This document shows positions 15,408 to 23,816 of a stretch of 64,000 bases of DNA, in pieces (position 1 is the stretch's first letter; each line of letters begins with the position of its first letter). The stretch spans positions 372,001-436,000 of the forward strand of contig CAWESL010000008.1 in assembly GCA_963811705.1 (NCBI GenBank), in the 5' to 3' direction. Origin of the DNA: DATJPR01 sp963811705. Its GTDB lineage: Bacteria; Bacteroidota; Ignavibacteria; UBA10030; UBA6906. The notes under the pieces are model-generated. The model was not told the origin of the DNA. It did not search any database and was given only the letters and a program-made list of their open reading frames with translations. The position numbers and the translations under genes were made by a program.

Positions 15408-17558
15408 TTATTTCACCAACATCATCTTATTCGTTGCCGAATATGTGCCAGCCGTCAGTTTGTAGAAGTAGACGCCGCTCGCACATCCTCTCGCATTGAA
15501 CGTGAATGAGTACGTCCCCGCGGGGTACCTGCCATTAGCCAGCATCGCCACTCTACGACCAAGCACGTCGTAAACGTCAAGACGCACGTCACTGGTCACT
15601 GTCCACTGTCCCCTGATCACTGTCGTTGGATTGAACGGATTCGGATAGTTCTGCTCCAGCCGGAAGTCCTCCGCTACCGTCGGCTTGTCGGAAACGCTGA
15701 CGAGGGATGAATTGTTGAACTGCAGGCCCCAGGCGTAGACCCTGCCGGAATCTCCCCCCGCATAGTCATTGATGCGCAGACGCCACGGGCCGTCCGACTT
15801 CTTGCCGTTGAAGGCCGACGCGAGCGATGCGGACGGCCTGATCAGCGGCGTCCAACTCAGGTACGGACCGGTCGCGAAGGTACTTGGCGCCGCATCGTCG
15901 AAAATCGTGATGATGTTGTCGGCGTTGCCGATCAAACTCTCATAGACGTCGACGTCCACGCTGTCGCCGCCTGGACCAACGAGCGTGATCCGGCAATCGG
16001 CTTCAGCGGTATGATTAATCAAGACCGCCAGTCGAAGGCTCGTGATCGTTACCGATTGCGAAACGAAGAGCGTATCGTCGGTCATCATCCCCACAGTCCC
16101 GCTCGCCGGGATTTTGCGTGTTGACGGCTTCATCCAGAACCCTTCAGGATAGTTGATGTTGTCTTCCCGAAGAAGAGGCGACACCGGCACATTCGACCGG
16201 CCTCCCGGATGACTGAACTGTGCCGAGCCCTGAAACGCCAGCCGGGTCGAGAGGTCCGCCACGTCCATCAGTGTGCCATCGAACGAGTAGACGATGTTCG
16301 TGTTTCCCGATGTCGGTTCGTTGTTGTTATCAATGGAACAGAAGGCGAACTGCTTAATGAGGTCTGCGCTCTTCGCATAGTTGGCGATGCGCACTTCGTC
16401 AAGGTATCCATTGAACGCGCCGTTGAACCCGTTCCCGATAAAGAGTGAATCACTGCTCGGGGCCGGTTTGGCGCCGGTCGCGACGACCGACGAATCGAGT
16501 TCGCCGTTAATATACAGGCAGATCAGCCCCGTCGCTGTATCATACGTAGCGGCGAGATGCGTCCATTCGGTAAGCGGAATGACGGTCGATGAATAGAGTC
16601 GCGTCGAGCCGTTGGTTCTCACGCTGGGTTTGCCATAGTAGAGCCAAAGCGTGTAGCCGGTGGCATTCGACCCTTCCCGTTTCTGCAGGATGATGCTCGA
16701 CTGCAGGTCGACAGGCCACACCCACGCCTCAAGCGTGAAGCTTCCCGAAATATTGTTTGCTGTCGAACTGGGCGCTGAGAGGTAGCCGCTCCCGTCGAGA
16801 TGCGCCGCTTCGTTCGGCGACGTTGTCACCGATGGTGCGTTGCGCATGTCGAGCCAGGTATACGACCCCCGGGCCGAGCATACAATGCCGTTCCCCGAGT
16901 AGTCCGCGATTGTGCCGGAGTACCCGTATTCCATTTGCATCGGCATCGAGAGCAAGAGACCATGATAAACTCCGGTGCCGGTCTTGATGATTGAGCGGTA
17001 CGTTGCGCGGATCTGATCGGAAGGAAGCGCATGGTCCCAAATGCGGATGTTGTCCACGCTTCCAGCGAACAGTCCCTGGGTGGTATAGCCCGCGCGGCCG
17101 ATGAACAACGAATCAGGACAAGGAGTGATCGCGACGGAGTATCCCGTGACCGATGAGTCGAGGTATCCGTTCAAATACACTGCGACGATCCCCGTTGAGC
17201 TGTCCAGGGTCGCGGCAACATGGGTCCATTCACCGGAGGGAACAGGGACAGTCGATCGGCAACGAATCAGCCCGTTGAAACCTGCGCACACAATCCCGTT
17301 CCGCAGGAAGAGCTGATACCCGTTGGAAGTTGTTGTCTTCGAAAGCAGCGTCTGGTCCGTGGGCGACAGGGCGTTGGTCGGATTGATCCAGCACTCCATG
17401 GTCATCGAAGCCCTGGGGTTGAGCATCGCATTCGGCGCGACGACGGCATAGCTCGGATGCGTGCCTGTGAGCGTCAGGGCTCGATCCCACACCATCTGCG
17501 CAACACTGTTTGCACTGAGAAGGGAAAAGGCAATGCATAGGAAGGGGAGACGTCTCAT
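15408..17558 (-). CDS. Secreted two-LamG, P-domain and T9SS-tail protein
   Basis: The 716-residue protein has a signal peptide (1-20), then two LamG/concanavalin-type lectin domains (about 22-215 and 240-430), each with the SMTMECWINP or SFTLEAWVWP opening and the WTHVAATLDSSTG core. A proprotein-convertase P-like beta-sandwich follows (about 475-625; SLRLAVLINHTAEADCRITLVGP, SDGPWRLRINDYAGGDSG). A T9SS tail ends the chain. No catalytic domain is present, so an adhesive or glycan-binding role at the surface is likely. AGGAGGT precedes the ATG. The gene has its own promoter, a CRP-like site and a terminator. Part of its sorting tail is encoded by heptamer repeats. Confidence 0.9.
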   Translation of the reverse strand: MRRLPFLCIAFSLLSANSVAQMVWDRALTLTGTHPSYAVVAPNAMLNPRASMTMECWINPTNALSPTDQTLLSKTTTSNGYQLFLRNGIVCAGFNGLIRCRSTVPVPSGEWTHVAATLDSSTGIVAVYLNGYLDSSVTGYSVAITPCPDSLFIGRAGYTTQGLFAGSVDNIRIWDHALPSDQIRATYRSIIKTGTGVYHGLLLSMPMQMEYGYSGTIADYSGNGIVCSARGSYTWLDMRNAPSVTTSPNEAAHLDGSGYLSAPSSTANNISGSFTLEAWVWPVDLQSSIILQKREGSNATGYTLWLYYGKPSVRTNGSTRLYSSTVIPLTEWTHLAATYDTATGLICLYINGELDSSVVATGAKPAPSSDSLFIGNGFNGAFNGYLDEVRIANYAKSADLIKQFAFCSIDNNNEPTSGNTNIVYSFDGTLMDVADLSTRLAFQGSAQFSHPGGRSNVPVSPLLREDNINYPEGFWMKPSTRKIPASGTVGMMTDDTLFVSQSVTITSLRLAVLINHTAEADCRITLVGPGGDSVDVDVYESLIGNADNIITIFDDAAPSTFATGPYLSWTPLIRPSASLASAFNGKKSDGPWRLRINDYAGGDSGRVYAWGLQFNNSSLVSVSDKPTVAEDFRLEQNYPNPFNPTTVIRGQWTVTSDVRLDVYDVLGRRVAMLANGRYPAGTYSFTFNARGCASGVYFYKLTAGTYSATNKMMLVK
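15590..15624. repeat. Heptanucleotide tandem repeat coding for a T9SS-tail strand
   Basis: Five heptamers close to CACTGTC lie in the sorting tail of the LamG protein. Read on the minus strand they encode the GQWTVTSD strand that other tails write as YQLPVASD-like sequences. Confidence 0.85.
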
Positions 17559-17634
17559 GATGATACCTCCTGGATTTAAGACGCAAAGGCGAGGCGATTC
17601 TTGCCGTCGCTGGATACTTCATCGATGGTAGCCA

Positions 17635-17663
17635 ACATTAAGTCGATTATCGCAGAAAGTAAA
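17635..17663 (-). promoter_or_regulatory. Candidate promoter of the LamG/T9SS gene
   Basis: On the minus strand TTTACT and TAATGT are separated by 17 bases. Predicted start is near 17628, about 70 bases before the ATG. Confidence 0.5.
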
Positions 17664-17679
17664 GACGCTGTCATCGGAT

Positions 17680-17695
17680 TGTGATGCGTATCACG
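17680..17695. promoter_or_regulatory. CRP/FNR-family operator-like palindrome
   Basis: TGTGA-N6-TCACG matches the CRP consensus TGTGA-N6-TCACA at all but one base. It is centred about 60 bases upstream of the predicted minus-strand transcription start, the usual class I activator position. Confidence 0.4.
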
Positions 17696-17981
17696 ATTTT
17701 ACGGGGTAACACAATGACCCGGCATGAGCATCATGGCGTGATTGATAGATAACGGGGAGGCGGCTCCATGTTTCCGCCGACAGACTCCACAACGAGATTC
17801 AGAGAGCGTGCTCGCTCCAAAAAGGGGAAGGCCTTGGACCGATCGTTCGCTTTCGTCAGCGAGTGCTCTCACGACGAATTGGCGTCAATGGGCCATTCCA
17901 CGAGAAATGATCTCGTGGTCAAAAGACGGCCGCAGGATTGAACGGATTGAGAGACCGATGCAGGGACCCTGGTCAATGCGG

Positions 17982-18010
17982 TTGCTTTTCACACGGTTGG
18001 ATGCTACATT
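17982..18010 (+). promoter_or_regulatory. Candidate promoter of pfk
   Basis: TTGCTT and TACATT are separated by 17 bases. Predicted start is near 18017, 50 bases upstream of the ATG. Confidence 0.55.
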
Positions 18011-18066
18011 TTTCTGCTTTATTCTCCTTCCAAGAATCGCACAATCCAAATCAAGGCAATGCTGTT

Positions 18067-19272
18067 ATGGCTAACATCAATACGAAAAAAGGGGTCATCG
18101 GCATTCTCACGGGCGGTGGCGACGTCCCTGGACTCAATCCGGCAATTCGTGCCGTAACAATCCGTGCAAATCGCGAAGGGTATCAGGTCATCGGGTTGCG
18201 CAGGGGATGGGCGGGGATCGTGGATCTCATTCGAGACAAGGATGCTGACAATTCCAACAGTTACCAGGTGCTCAGCGAAGAAGTCGTGAATCGGGCGGGA
18301 AGGACCGGAGGGACGTTCCTCCACAGCTCCCGTACAAATCCGACAAAAGTGAAGAAGGGAAACCTCCCGCCTCATCTTGCAAGCGCTTATACCAATGACA
18401 CGAATGATGTGACGGAAGAAGTTCTCAAGAACCTCGATTGGCTCGGAATCGACTATTTGATCCCGATCGGAGGTGATGACACCCTGAGCTATGGCGTCCG
18501 GCTCTACCAGGAGGGCGTCAACGTCGTGGCAATTCCCAAGACCATGGACAACGACGTGCCCGGAACCGACTACTGCATCGGCTTCAGCACGGCAGTGACG
18601 CGAACCATCAACATGACGAACAGCCTTCGGACTTCCGCCGGCTCGCATGAACGGTTCCTGGTTCTGGAAGTGTTCGGCCGTTACGCCGGGTTCACCGCGA
18701 TGCTTCCGACAATGGCCGGGGCGGCGAACCGGTGCGTCATTCCGGAATTCGAGTTCGACATGGAGCACCTGACGGACCTTCTTACCTACGACCGGAACAA
18801 GAATCCCAGCCGGTATTCGGTGGTGCTGGTTTCGGAAGGGGCGACCTTCAAGGGCGTGGAGATGGTGTTTGAAAATGCCGCGAAGGACGATTACGGTCAT
18901 TCCAAGCTCGGCGGGATCGGAGACCTGGTCTCGTCGCAGCTGAAGGATCTGTCCGCGAAGTTCAACAACGGCAAGTCCATCAACGTGATCAATCAGAAGC
19001 TCGGGTACCTCGTTCGCGGGGGCGATCCCGACGCGATCGATTCGATTGTGCCGATGGCCTACGGCAACCTTGCGCTCGACCTGATCCTCAAGAGGGTCCA
19101 CGGCCGTCTTGTCGTCCTGAAAAACGGCAGGTACGATAATATGCCGATCGATTGCGTCACGGCCACAAAGAAGGTCGTGAACGTGAAAGAGCATTATAAT
19201 TCAGACAGATTGCGGCCGCACTATAAGAGCTTCGAAATGAAGCCGCTCTTCATCATGACGAGCGAACTCTGA
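18067..19272 (+). CDS. Phosphofructokinase, probably pyrophosphate-dependent
   Basis: This 401-residue enzyme of the PfkA superfamily phosphorylates fructose 6-phosphate at C1 in glycolysis. The phosphoryl-donor loop reads GGDDT with Asp138, and the next motif reads PKTMDND with Lys158. Asp and Lys at these places (Gly in E. coli PfkA positions 104 and 124) are the recognised marks of PPi-dependent enzymes. A PPi enzyme works reversibly and so serves glycolysis and gluconeogenesis. I set the start at ATG 18067, where homology begins; the open frame continues upstream into non-conserved sequence beyond the promoter. Some enzymes with these residues still accept ATP, so donor choice is inferred. 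Confidence 0.9.
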   Translation: MANINTKKGVIGILTGGGDVPGLNPAIRAVTIRANREGYQVIGLRRGWAGIVDLIRDKDADNSNSYQVLSEEVVNRAGRTGGTFLHSSRTNPTKVKKGNLPPHLASAYTNDTNDVTEEVLKNLDWLGIDYLIPIGGDDTLSYGVRLYQEGVNVVAIPKTMDNDVPGTDYCIGFSTAVTRTINMTNSLRTSAGSHERFLVLEVFGRYAGFTAMLPTMAGAANRCVIPEFEFDMEHLTDLLTYDRNKNPSRYSVVLVSEGATFKGVEMVFENAAKDDYGHSKLGGIGDLVSSQLKDLSAKFNNGKSINVINQKLGYLVRGGDPDAIDSIVPMAYGNLALDLILKRVHGRLVVLKNGRYDNMPIDCVTATKKVVNVKEHYNSDRLRPHYKSFEMKPLFIMTSEL

Positions 19273-19312
19273 CGCACCCTCGTTCTCAATCACCTACGCA
19301 CAGGAGGCCCTC

Positions 19313-19654
19313 TTGGCAGCGAAAGTTTCCACCCTCGAAAATGGCATCGGCCTCATTGAACCCAAAGGCAATCTCATCGGAGGCGACGAGACCGTGGAGA
19401 TCCGCCAGGGTGTGGCGGGGTTTGTCGATCGGAATTATCAGAAGCTGATTATCGACCTGAGCAAGGTGAACTACATGAACTCGACCGCGATCGGCATCCT
19501 CGTCTCGGCGCATACGACGTATTCGAGGAAAGGGTGGCAGATCAAGCTCTGCGGTCTGAATGAAAACATCAACAACGTCTTCGTCATTACGAAGCTGACG
19601 CTGGTGTTCGACGTCTGCGAGTCGCGCGAGGAAGCGGTCAGGAGTTTCAAGTAG
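19313..19654 (+). CDS. STAS-domain anti-sigma factor antagonist
   Basis: This 113-residue protein is a single STAS domain. The loop MNSTAIG places the phosphorylatable serine at residue 57. When dephosphorylated, such proteins bind an RsbW-type kinase and free its sigma factor or other target. The start is TTG 19313, set by a strong CAGGAGG ribosome site eight bases before it. It follows pfk by 40 bases and may share its transcript. A paralogue follows at 19783, about half identical by eye (the two share ENGIGLIEPKGNLIGGDE-like openings). The PP2C phosphatase at 10.7 kb is a plausible partner. Confidence 0.88.
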   Translation: MAAKVSTLENGIGLIEPKGNLIGGDETVEIRQGVAGFVDRNYQKLIIDLSKVNYMNSTAIGILVSAHTTYSRKGWQIKLCGLNENINNVFVITKLTLVFDVCESREEAVRSFK

Positions 19655-19782
19655 TGCGTTAATGCGAGTGGCCATGCTCAACCGGGTGGGGAGGAATGGG
19701 GATGACCAACGTCTGCGGTCGGGAAATGGGAATCCGCCCGCCACGTCGTTGTGGTTCTCAGGATTACCCGGGAGGAGATCAA

Positions 19783-20139
19783 ATGGCCATCGCGATCACG
19801 GTGCTCAACGGCGGGATCGGCTTTATCGAACCCGAAGGAAAACTTGTGGGAGGACAGGAGACGGACGACCTCCGCGGTGCCGTCACGATGCTTGTCGAAA
19901 AGGACGTCAGAAAACTTGTGATCGATCTTTCGAAGGTGTCGTTCCTCAATTCGACGGGCATCGGTGCGCTGGTCGCCATTCATACGTCCTATCGGCGAAA
20001 AGAATGGCGCGTCGTGCTGTGCGGGTTAAACCCTTCGGTCTGGAGTGTCCTGACGATCACAAATCTGGTCATGGTCTTTGAATCGTACGGGACTCGCGAT
20101 GATGCGGTGACGCACCTGATGGAAGGTCCTGCGGCCTGA
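19783..20139 (+). CDS. STAS-domain anti-sigma factor antagonist, paralogue
   Basis: The 118-residue STAS protein has its serine at residue 57 in LNSTGIG, the same place as in the paralogue just upstream. The opening GGIGFIEPEGKLVGGQE mirrors that gene, so a local duplication is likely. ATG 19783 is set by GGGAGGAG nine bases upstream; an open frame extends further 5' but is not conserved. Its last 71 bases overlap the end of a convergent methyltransferase gene, an unusually long antisense overlap. It probably competes with or complements the first copy for one anti-sigma kinase, which is not in this window. Confidence 0.87.
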   Translation: MAIAITVLNGGIGFIEPEGKLVGGQETDDLRGAVTMLVEKDVRKLVIDLSKVSFLNSTGIGALVAIHTSYRRKEWRVVLCGLNPSVWSVLTITNLVMVFESYGTRDDAVTHLMEGPAA

Positions 20140-20887
20140 TAAAGACAAACGCGTGATTTTCCAGGGCGCTCAGACCCACGAAGCTGCCGTGGTTGCGAAA
20201 GTACACTTCCTCGAACCCTGATCGCTGCATCGCCTGTCTGAGATCTCCGTCCGTGATGCCCCACTGGGCGATGTTGTGGATATCTCCCCATGGTTTTCGG
20301 TACACCGGATGTATTTCATCGCGGTGTTCGTAAACATAGCGGTAGACGTCGATCCTGCGGTCCGAAGTCATCTCCGCATACACCTCGAGGGGAAGGTGCG
20401 TCAAACGGACGGAATGCTCCCCGGTTACAAGTTGCTGGTTGAAGATTACGATGCACCGGGCTGACGCCGCATACTGTGCGAGCACTTCATCCCAATGAGG
20501 GTTTGCCTGGTGAAGCAGAACATCGAAGAAGTAGACGACGTCGACGGACCCAATGTCCGTTGTGACGTCCTTGCCGGCAAAATCTCCCTGAATCACCCGC
20601 AGGGTCGATTGTTGCTGGAGCCGGCCGCGAACGTCGGGAGGAATGTCCGTATCGACCAGGATTCCCCTGAGATGGGGGAACCGCCTGCAGGTGTGCACCG
20701 CATACGCACCCTGAACGTTCCAGATTCCGCCCAGGTCGACGAACGACTGCGCGGAAGGTATGATGTTGCGGAAAACCGTCTCGATCAGCCTGAGTTTTTG
20801 GGGGTTGACGTGGAAATTGTATCCGTGGACGATGTTCGGCAATCGGAACAGTGCGGCTCGGATTTTTCGAAGCCCCGGTGAGGCCAT
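20069..20887 (-). CDS. Predicted class I SAM-dependent methyltransferase
   Basis: The 272-residue protein has a Rossmann-like core: FVDLGGIWNVQGAYA as motif I, GILVDTDIP as the acidic strand, VIQGDFAG, and VDVVYFFDVLLHQ as motif IV with a histidine in place of the usual proline region. Substrate is unknown. It resembles orphan methyltransferases placed near glycan or lipid genes, but no neighbour supports a pathway. The ribosome site GAGGAG lies eight bases before the ATG. The 3' end overlaps the convergent STAS gene by 71 bases; the last 20 residues after ENHAFVFIRPQD look unstructured, so the overlap probably arose by loss of an earlier stop. Confidence 0.7.
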   Translation of the reverse strand: MASPGLRKIRAALFRLPNIVHGYNFHVNPQKLRLIETVFRNIIPSAQSFVDLGGIWNVQGAYAVHTCRRFPHLRGILVDTDIPPDVRGRLQQQSTLRVIQGDFAGKDVTTDIGSVDVVYFFDVLLHQANPHWDEVLAQYAASARCIVIFNQQLVTGEHSVRLTHLPLEVYAEMTSDRRIDVYRYVYEHRDEIHPVYRKPWGDIHNIAQWGITDGDLRQAMQRSGFEEVYFRNHGSFVGLSALENHAFVFIRPQDLPSGASPHHRESRTIQRP

Positions 20888-20910
20888 TCCGCAACTCCTC
20901 TCGTTTCCCT

Positions 20911-20939
20911 AACGTACAGTCACAGACGACAAAATGCAA
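20911..20939 (-). promoter_or_regulatory. Candidate promoter of the methyltransferase gene
   Basis: On the minus strand TTGCAT and TACGTT are separated by 17 bases, 23 bases before the ATG. Confidence 0.5.
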
Positions 20940-20992
20940 AGGGGAGCTCCTTCGAACACATCCCTTCTCCTCATCGCCATCCTGGATTGCCC

Positions 20993-22342
20993 ATGAAACG
21001 CCTGGTCTTCGCTTTTCTCCTCTTCCCGCTTTTTACCTTCGGACAGCAGGCGCCGATTGTTGTCCCCTTCGAGCGCTTTCAACTGCCGAACGGTCTTGAT
21101 GTCATTCTGCATGAAGATCATTCGACGCCGACCATCAGCGTGAATTGTTGGTACCATGTCGGGTCCAGCCGTGAAGTACCGGGGCGGACCGGTCTTGCGC
21201 ATCTGTTTGAGCATCTGATGTTCATGGGGTCGCCGCATGCGCCCGAAGGGATGTTTGACCAGTGGCTGGAAGCAGCGGGCGGAGACAACAACGCTTCCAC
21301 CGCACAGGATCGCACGAACTATTACGAAGATGTCCCGAGCAACGTGCTGGAGCTCCCGCTTTTCCTGGAATCAGACCGGATGGGATATCTCGTCGATGCC
21401 ATGACGCCGCAAAAGGTGGATCTTCAGCGTTCGGTTGTCAAAAATGAACGCCGCCAGTCGTATGAGACCCGTCCGTATGGAATGGCGGGAATCCTCCTGA
21501 GCGAAAACATCTTCCCCCCCGGCCATCCATATCACACCCCGGTCATCGGCTCCCAGGAGGATCTCTCAAACGCGTCGTACGATGACGTCGTCGGTTTTTT
21601 CAAAAAGTATTATACGCCGAACAATGCCAGCCTGGTGATTGCAGGGGACATCGACACCACGACAGCGAAGGCTGCCGTGATCAAATGGTTCAGTGAAATC
21701 CCTGCCGGACCGAAGGTCCCCCCCGTTGCCTGCGCGTTCCCGGCAATTGCGAGAGACTCGTCAATTGTCTATGAAGACGACGTTCAGCTGCCGCGCCTGT
21801 ACATGGCCTGGATCACGCCGCCGATGTTTGCCCCCGGCGACGCGGACCTGGATATCCTGGCAAGCATCCTGACGAACGGGAAGGGCGCCCGCCTGTACCG
21901 GAGACTCGTCTACGAGCTCCAGATCGCCCAGGATGTCGTGGCCTATCAGGATTCGCGGAAGCTCGCATCGTCGTTTCTGATCATGGCGACTGCGCGACCC
22001 GGCCATTCGCTCACGGAGATCAAGCGGGTCATCCAGGACGAGATCGATTCGTTGAAAGCGCTCCCGCCGGGGAAACATGAGCTCGAACGGGCGGTGAATC
22101 AATACGAGGCATCGTTCTATCGCCGGCTGGAGATCGTCGGAGGGTTCGGGGGGATCGCCGATCAACTCAACTCGTATCTCTTCTACGCCGGGACTCCCGA
22201 TTATTTCAATCAGGACCTCGCCCGTTACACGGCGCTGCGGGTCAAGGATATCCAGCATGTCGCGAAAAAGTACCTGCTTGATGACCACAGAATTATCTTG
22301 TCGATCGTCCCGAAAGGAAAACGTGAACTCGCGGCAAAGTGA
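20993..22342 (+). CDS. M16 zinc peptidase, catalytic subunit
   Basis: The 449-residue exported protease has a signal peptide ending TFGQQ, then the M16 domain. The inverted zinc motif is H70-L-F-E-H74, with the distal glutamate expected in the VVKNERRQSYE region about 75 residues later, as in active insulinase/processing-peptidase-like enzymes. The second, structural half of the M16B fold is present. It should degrade peptides in the periplasm. The next gene encodes an M16 protein without the zinc motif and overlaps by 20 bases, so the two very likely form the active/inactive heterodimer typical of bacterial M16B pairs. Confidence 0.93.
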   Translation: MKRLVFAFLLFPLFTFGQQAPIVVPFERFQLPNGLDVILHEDHSTPTISVNCWYHVGSSREVPGRTGLAHLFEHLMFMGSPHAPEGMFDQWLEAAGGDNNASTAQDRTNYYEDVPSNVLELPLFLESDRMGYLVDAMTPQKVDLQRSVVKNERRQSYETRPYGMAGILLSENIFPPGHPYHTPVIGSQEDLSNASYDDVVGFFKKYYTPNNASLVIAGDIDTTTAKAAVIKWFSEIPAGPKVPPVACAFPAIARDSSIVYEDDVQLPRLYMAWITPPMFAPGDADLDILASILTNGKGARLYRRLVYELQIAQDVVAYQDSRKLASSFLIMATARPGHSLTEIKRVIQDEIDSLKALPPGKHELERAVNQYEASFYRRLEIVGGFGGIADQLNSYLFYAGTPDYFNQDLARYTALRVKDIQHVAKKYLLDDHRIILSIVPKGKRELAAK

Positions 22343-23816
22343 ATACCTGCGCCTCCGCCCGGGGCATGGCATGGCAATCACGGGCATGGCTTGTCTCTTG
22401 ATGCTGGCGTGTCCACGCCCGGTCCACACGCAGGTGCCGGATCGGTCTCTCCCGCCGCCTCCGGGTCCTGTTCCGGTGTTCCACGCTCACCCAGTCGAGC
22501 CCTACCGTCTTTCCAACGGCATCGAAGTGTATCTTTATCAGAAGCACGGCATTCCCCTGGTGCAGGTCAATGCGATTGTCCGAACCGGGATCGTCGATGA
22601 GTCCCCCGACAAACCGGGGCTCGCGACGATGACGGCGGGTTTGATGATGGAAGGCGCCGGGAGCCGGGACGCCATCGGCGTGCACAATGCCGTCGACTAT
22701 CTCGGCGCGGACCTTTCGGTTGAGGCAGGCTACCATACGTTCGGCGTCGCGTTGAATACTCCCGTCGGGAAACTCGACTCCGCGCTCGCCCTGATGGCGG
22801 ATGTCATGCTCCGTCCCTCATTCCCGGCGCCGGAACTGGAGCGGAAGAAAAAGGAGACTCTGACCGCCCTCCTGGAATGGCGTGATGAGCCGCGCGTACT
22901 CGCCTCGGTGTTGTTTAACAAAGTCCTCTATGGGTCGGACCCGTATGGGCGCATGACCATTGGTACCGCAAAGAGCATCGAAGCGTTTACCGTCGACGAT
23001 CTCAGGACCTTTCATGCGAAGTACTTCGGCTCGAATCGCACCACCATTGTGGTCGCCGGCGATGTGACGCAGGCCCTCGTTATTCCCATGCTGGAACACG
23101 AATTTGGTGCGTGGAAGGCGGTTGAAACGCCGGCGGCCCCGGCCTTTCCGGTGGAACAGGTGCCGGCGACACGCATCTATCTCGTCGACAAGCCCGGGGC
23201 AGAGCAGTCGAACATTGTCATCGGCCGCGTTGCCGCTGCACGGGGCTCCGACGATTTCTATCCGATCGTGGTTCTCAACACGATTCTCGGTGGTTCTTTT
23301 TCCTCCCGGTTGAATCACAATCTTCGCGAGACGCACGGGTATACCTACGGCGCAGGATCGGAATTCGATTTTCGTGTCGAACGCGGACCCTTCCGGGCAT
23401 CGTCTTCTGTTCAGACCCGGGTGACGGACTCGTCGCTCATTGAGTTCATGAACGAGTTTCGCGCGATCAGGGAGCCGGTCCCGGAGAACGAGCTGAAGAA
23501 AGCGCGCCAGTATGTGGCGCTCAGCTATCCCGCGGGATTTCAGACGGTCAGTGAGATCGCCGACGAGATGGACAATATGGTCGTGTTCCACCTTCCGGAC
23601 GACTACTTCAACACGTACATCGGCCACATTCTGTCAGTCTCCCAGGAACAAGTCCAGGCGGTGGCGACGAAATATATCGATCCGGGAACACTCGCGATCA
23701 TCGTTGTCGGCGATCTCTCGAAGATCAGGAAACAAATCGAAGATCTGCATCTCGGTCCGGAGAGCGTCGTCCCGGTCGACGACATTCTCGGACCGGCACC
23801 GGGAGTCGGGGAGTGA
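22323..23816 (+). CDS. M16 peptidase-like protein, non-catalytic partner
   Basis: This 497-residue protein has the M16 fold, but where the HxxEH zinc motif should be (GLATMTAGLMMEGAGS) the ligands are missing. It keeps the R/Y pair motif LRETHGYTYGAGSEF used by the non-catalytic half to hold substrate. A hydrophobic N terminus with LLMLACPRP suggests a lipoprotein or signal peptide. I chose GTG 22323, preceded by AAAGGA; ATG 22371 is possible but would leave no positive charge before the hydrophobic stretch. It overlaps both the catalytic gene upstream and the glycosylase downstream, indicating an operon. Confidence 0.9.
   Translation: MNSRQSEYLRLRPGHGMAITGMACLLMLACPRPVHTQVPDRSLPPPPGPVPVFHAHPVEPYRLSNGIEVYLYQKHGIPLVQVNAIVRTGIVDESPDKPGLATMTAGLMMEGAGSRDAIGVHNAVDYLGADLSVEAGYHTFGVALNTPVGKLDSALALMADVMLRPSFPAPELERKKKETLTALLEWRDEPRVLASVLFNKVLYGSDPYGRMTIGTAKSIEAFTVDDLRTFHAKYFGSNRTTIVVAGDVTQALVIPMLEHEFGAWKAVETPAAPAFPVEQVPATRIYLVDKPGAEQSNIVIGRVAAARGSDDFYPIVVLNTILGGSFSSRLNHNLRETHGYTYGAGSEFDFRVERGPFRASSSVQTRVTDSSLIEFMNEFRAIREPVPENELKKARQYVALSYPAGFQTVSEIADEMDNMVVFHLPDDYFNTYIGHILSVSQEQVQAVATKYIDPGTLAIIVVGDLSKIRKQIEDLHLGPESVVPVDDILGPAPGVGE

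Larger units (their letters stand above)
17559..18066. other. Divergent regulatory interval between the LamG/T9SS gene and pfk
   Basis: About 500 bases with no convincing gene. A 110-residue plus-strand open frame (17742-18074) lacks codon bias and runs into the pfk start. The interval holds promoters for both flanking genes and a CRP-like palindrome. Confidence 0.6.

Noticed and set aside
17742..18074. A 110-residue plus-strand frame upstream of pfk
   Set aside because: It spans the pfk promoter and overlaps the true start, lacks a ribosome site and resembles nothing.
22257..22322. Extended N terminus of the second M16 protein
   Set aside because: The extra residues are out-of-frame translation of the first M16 gene and are not conserved; the GTG with its ribosome site is a better start.
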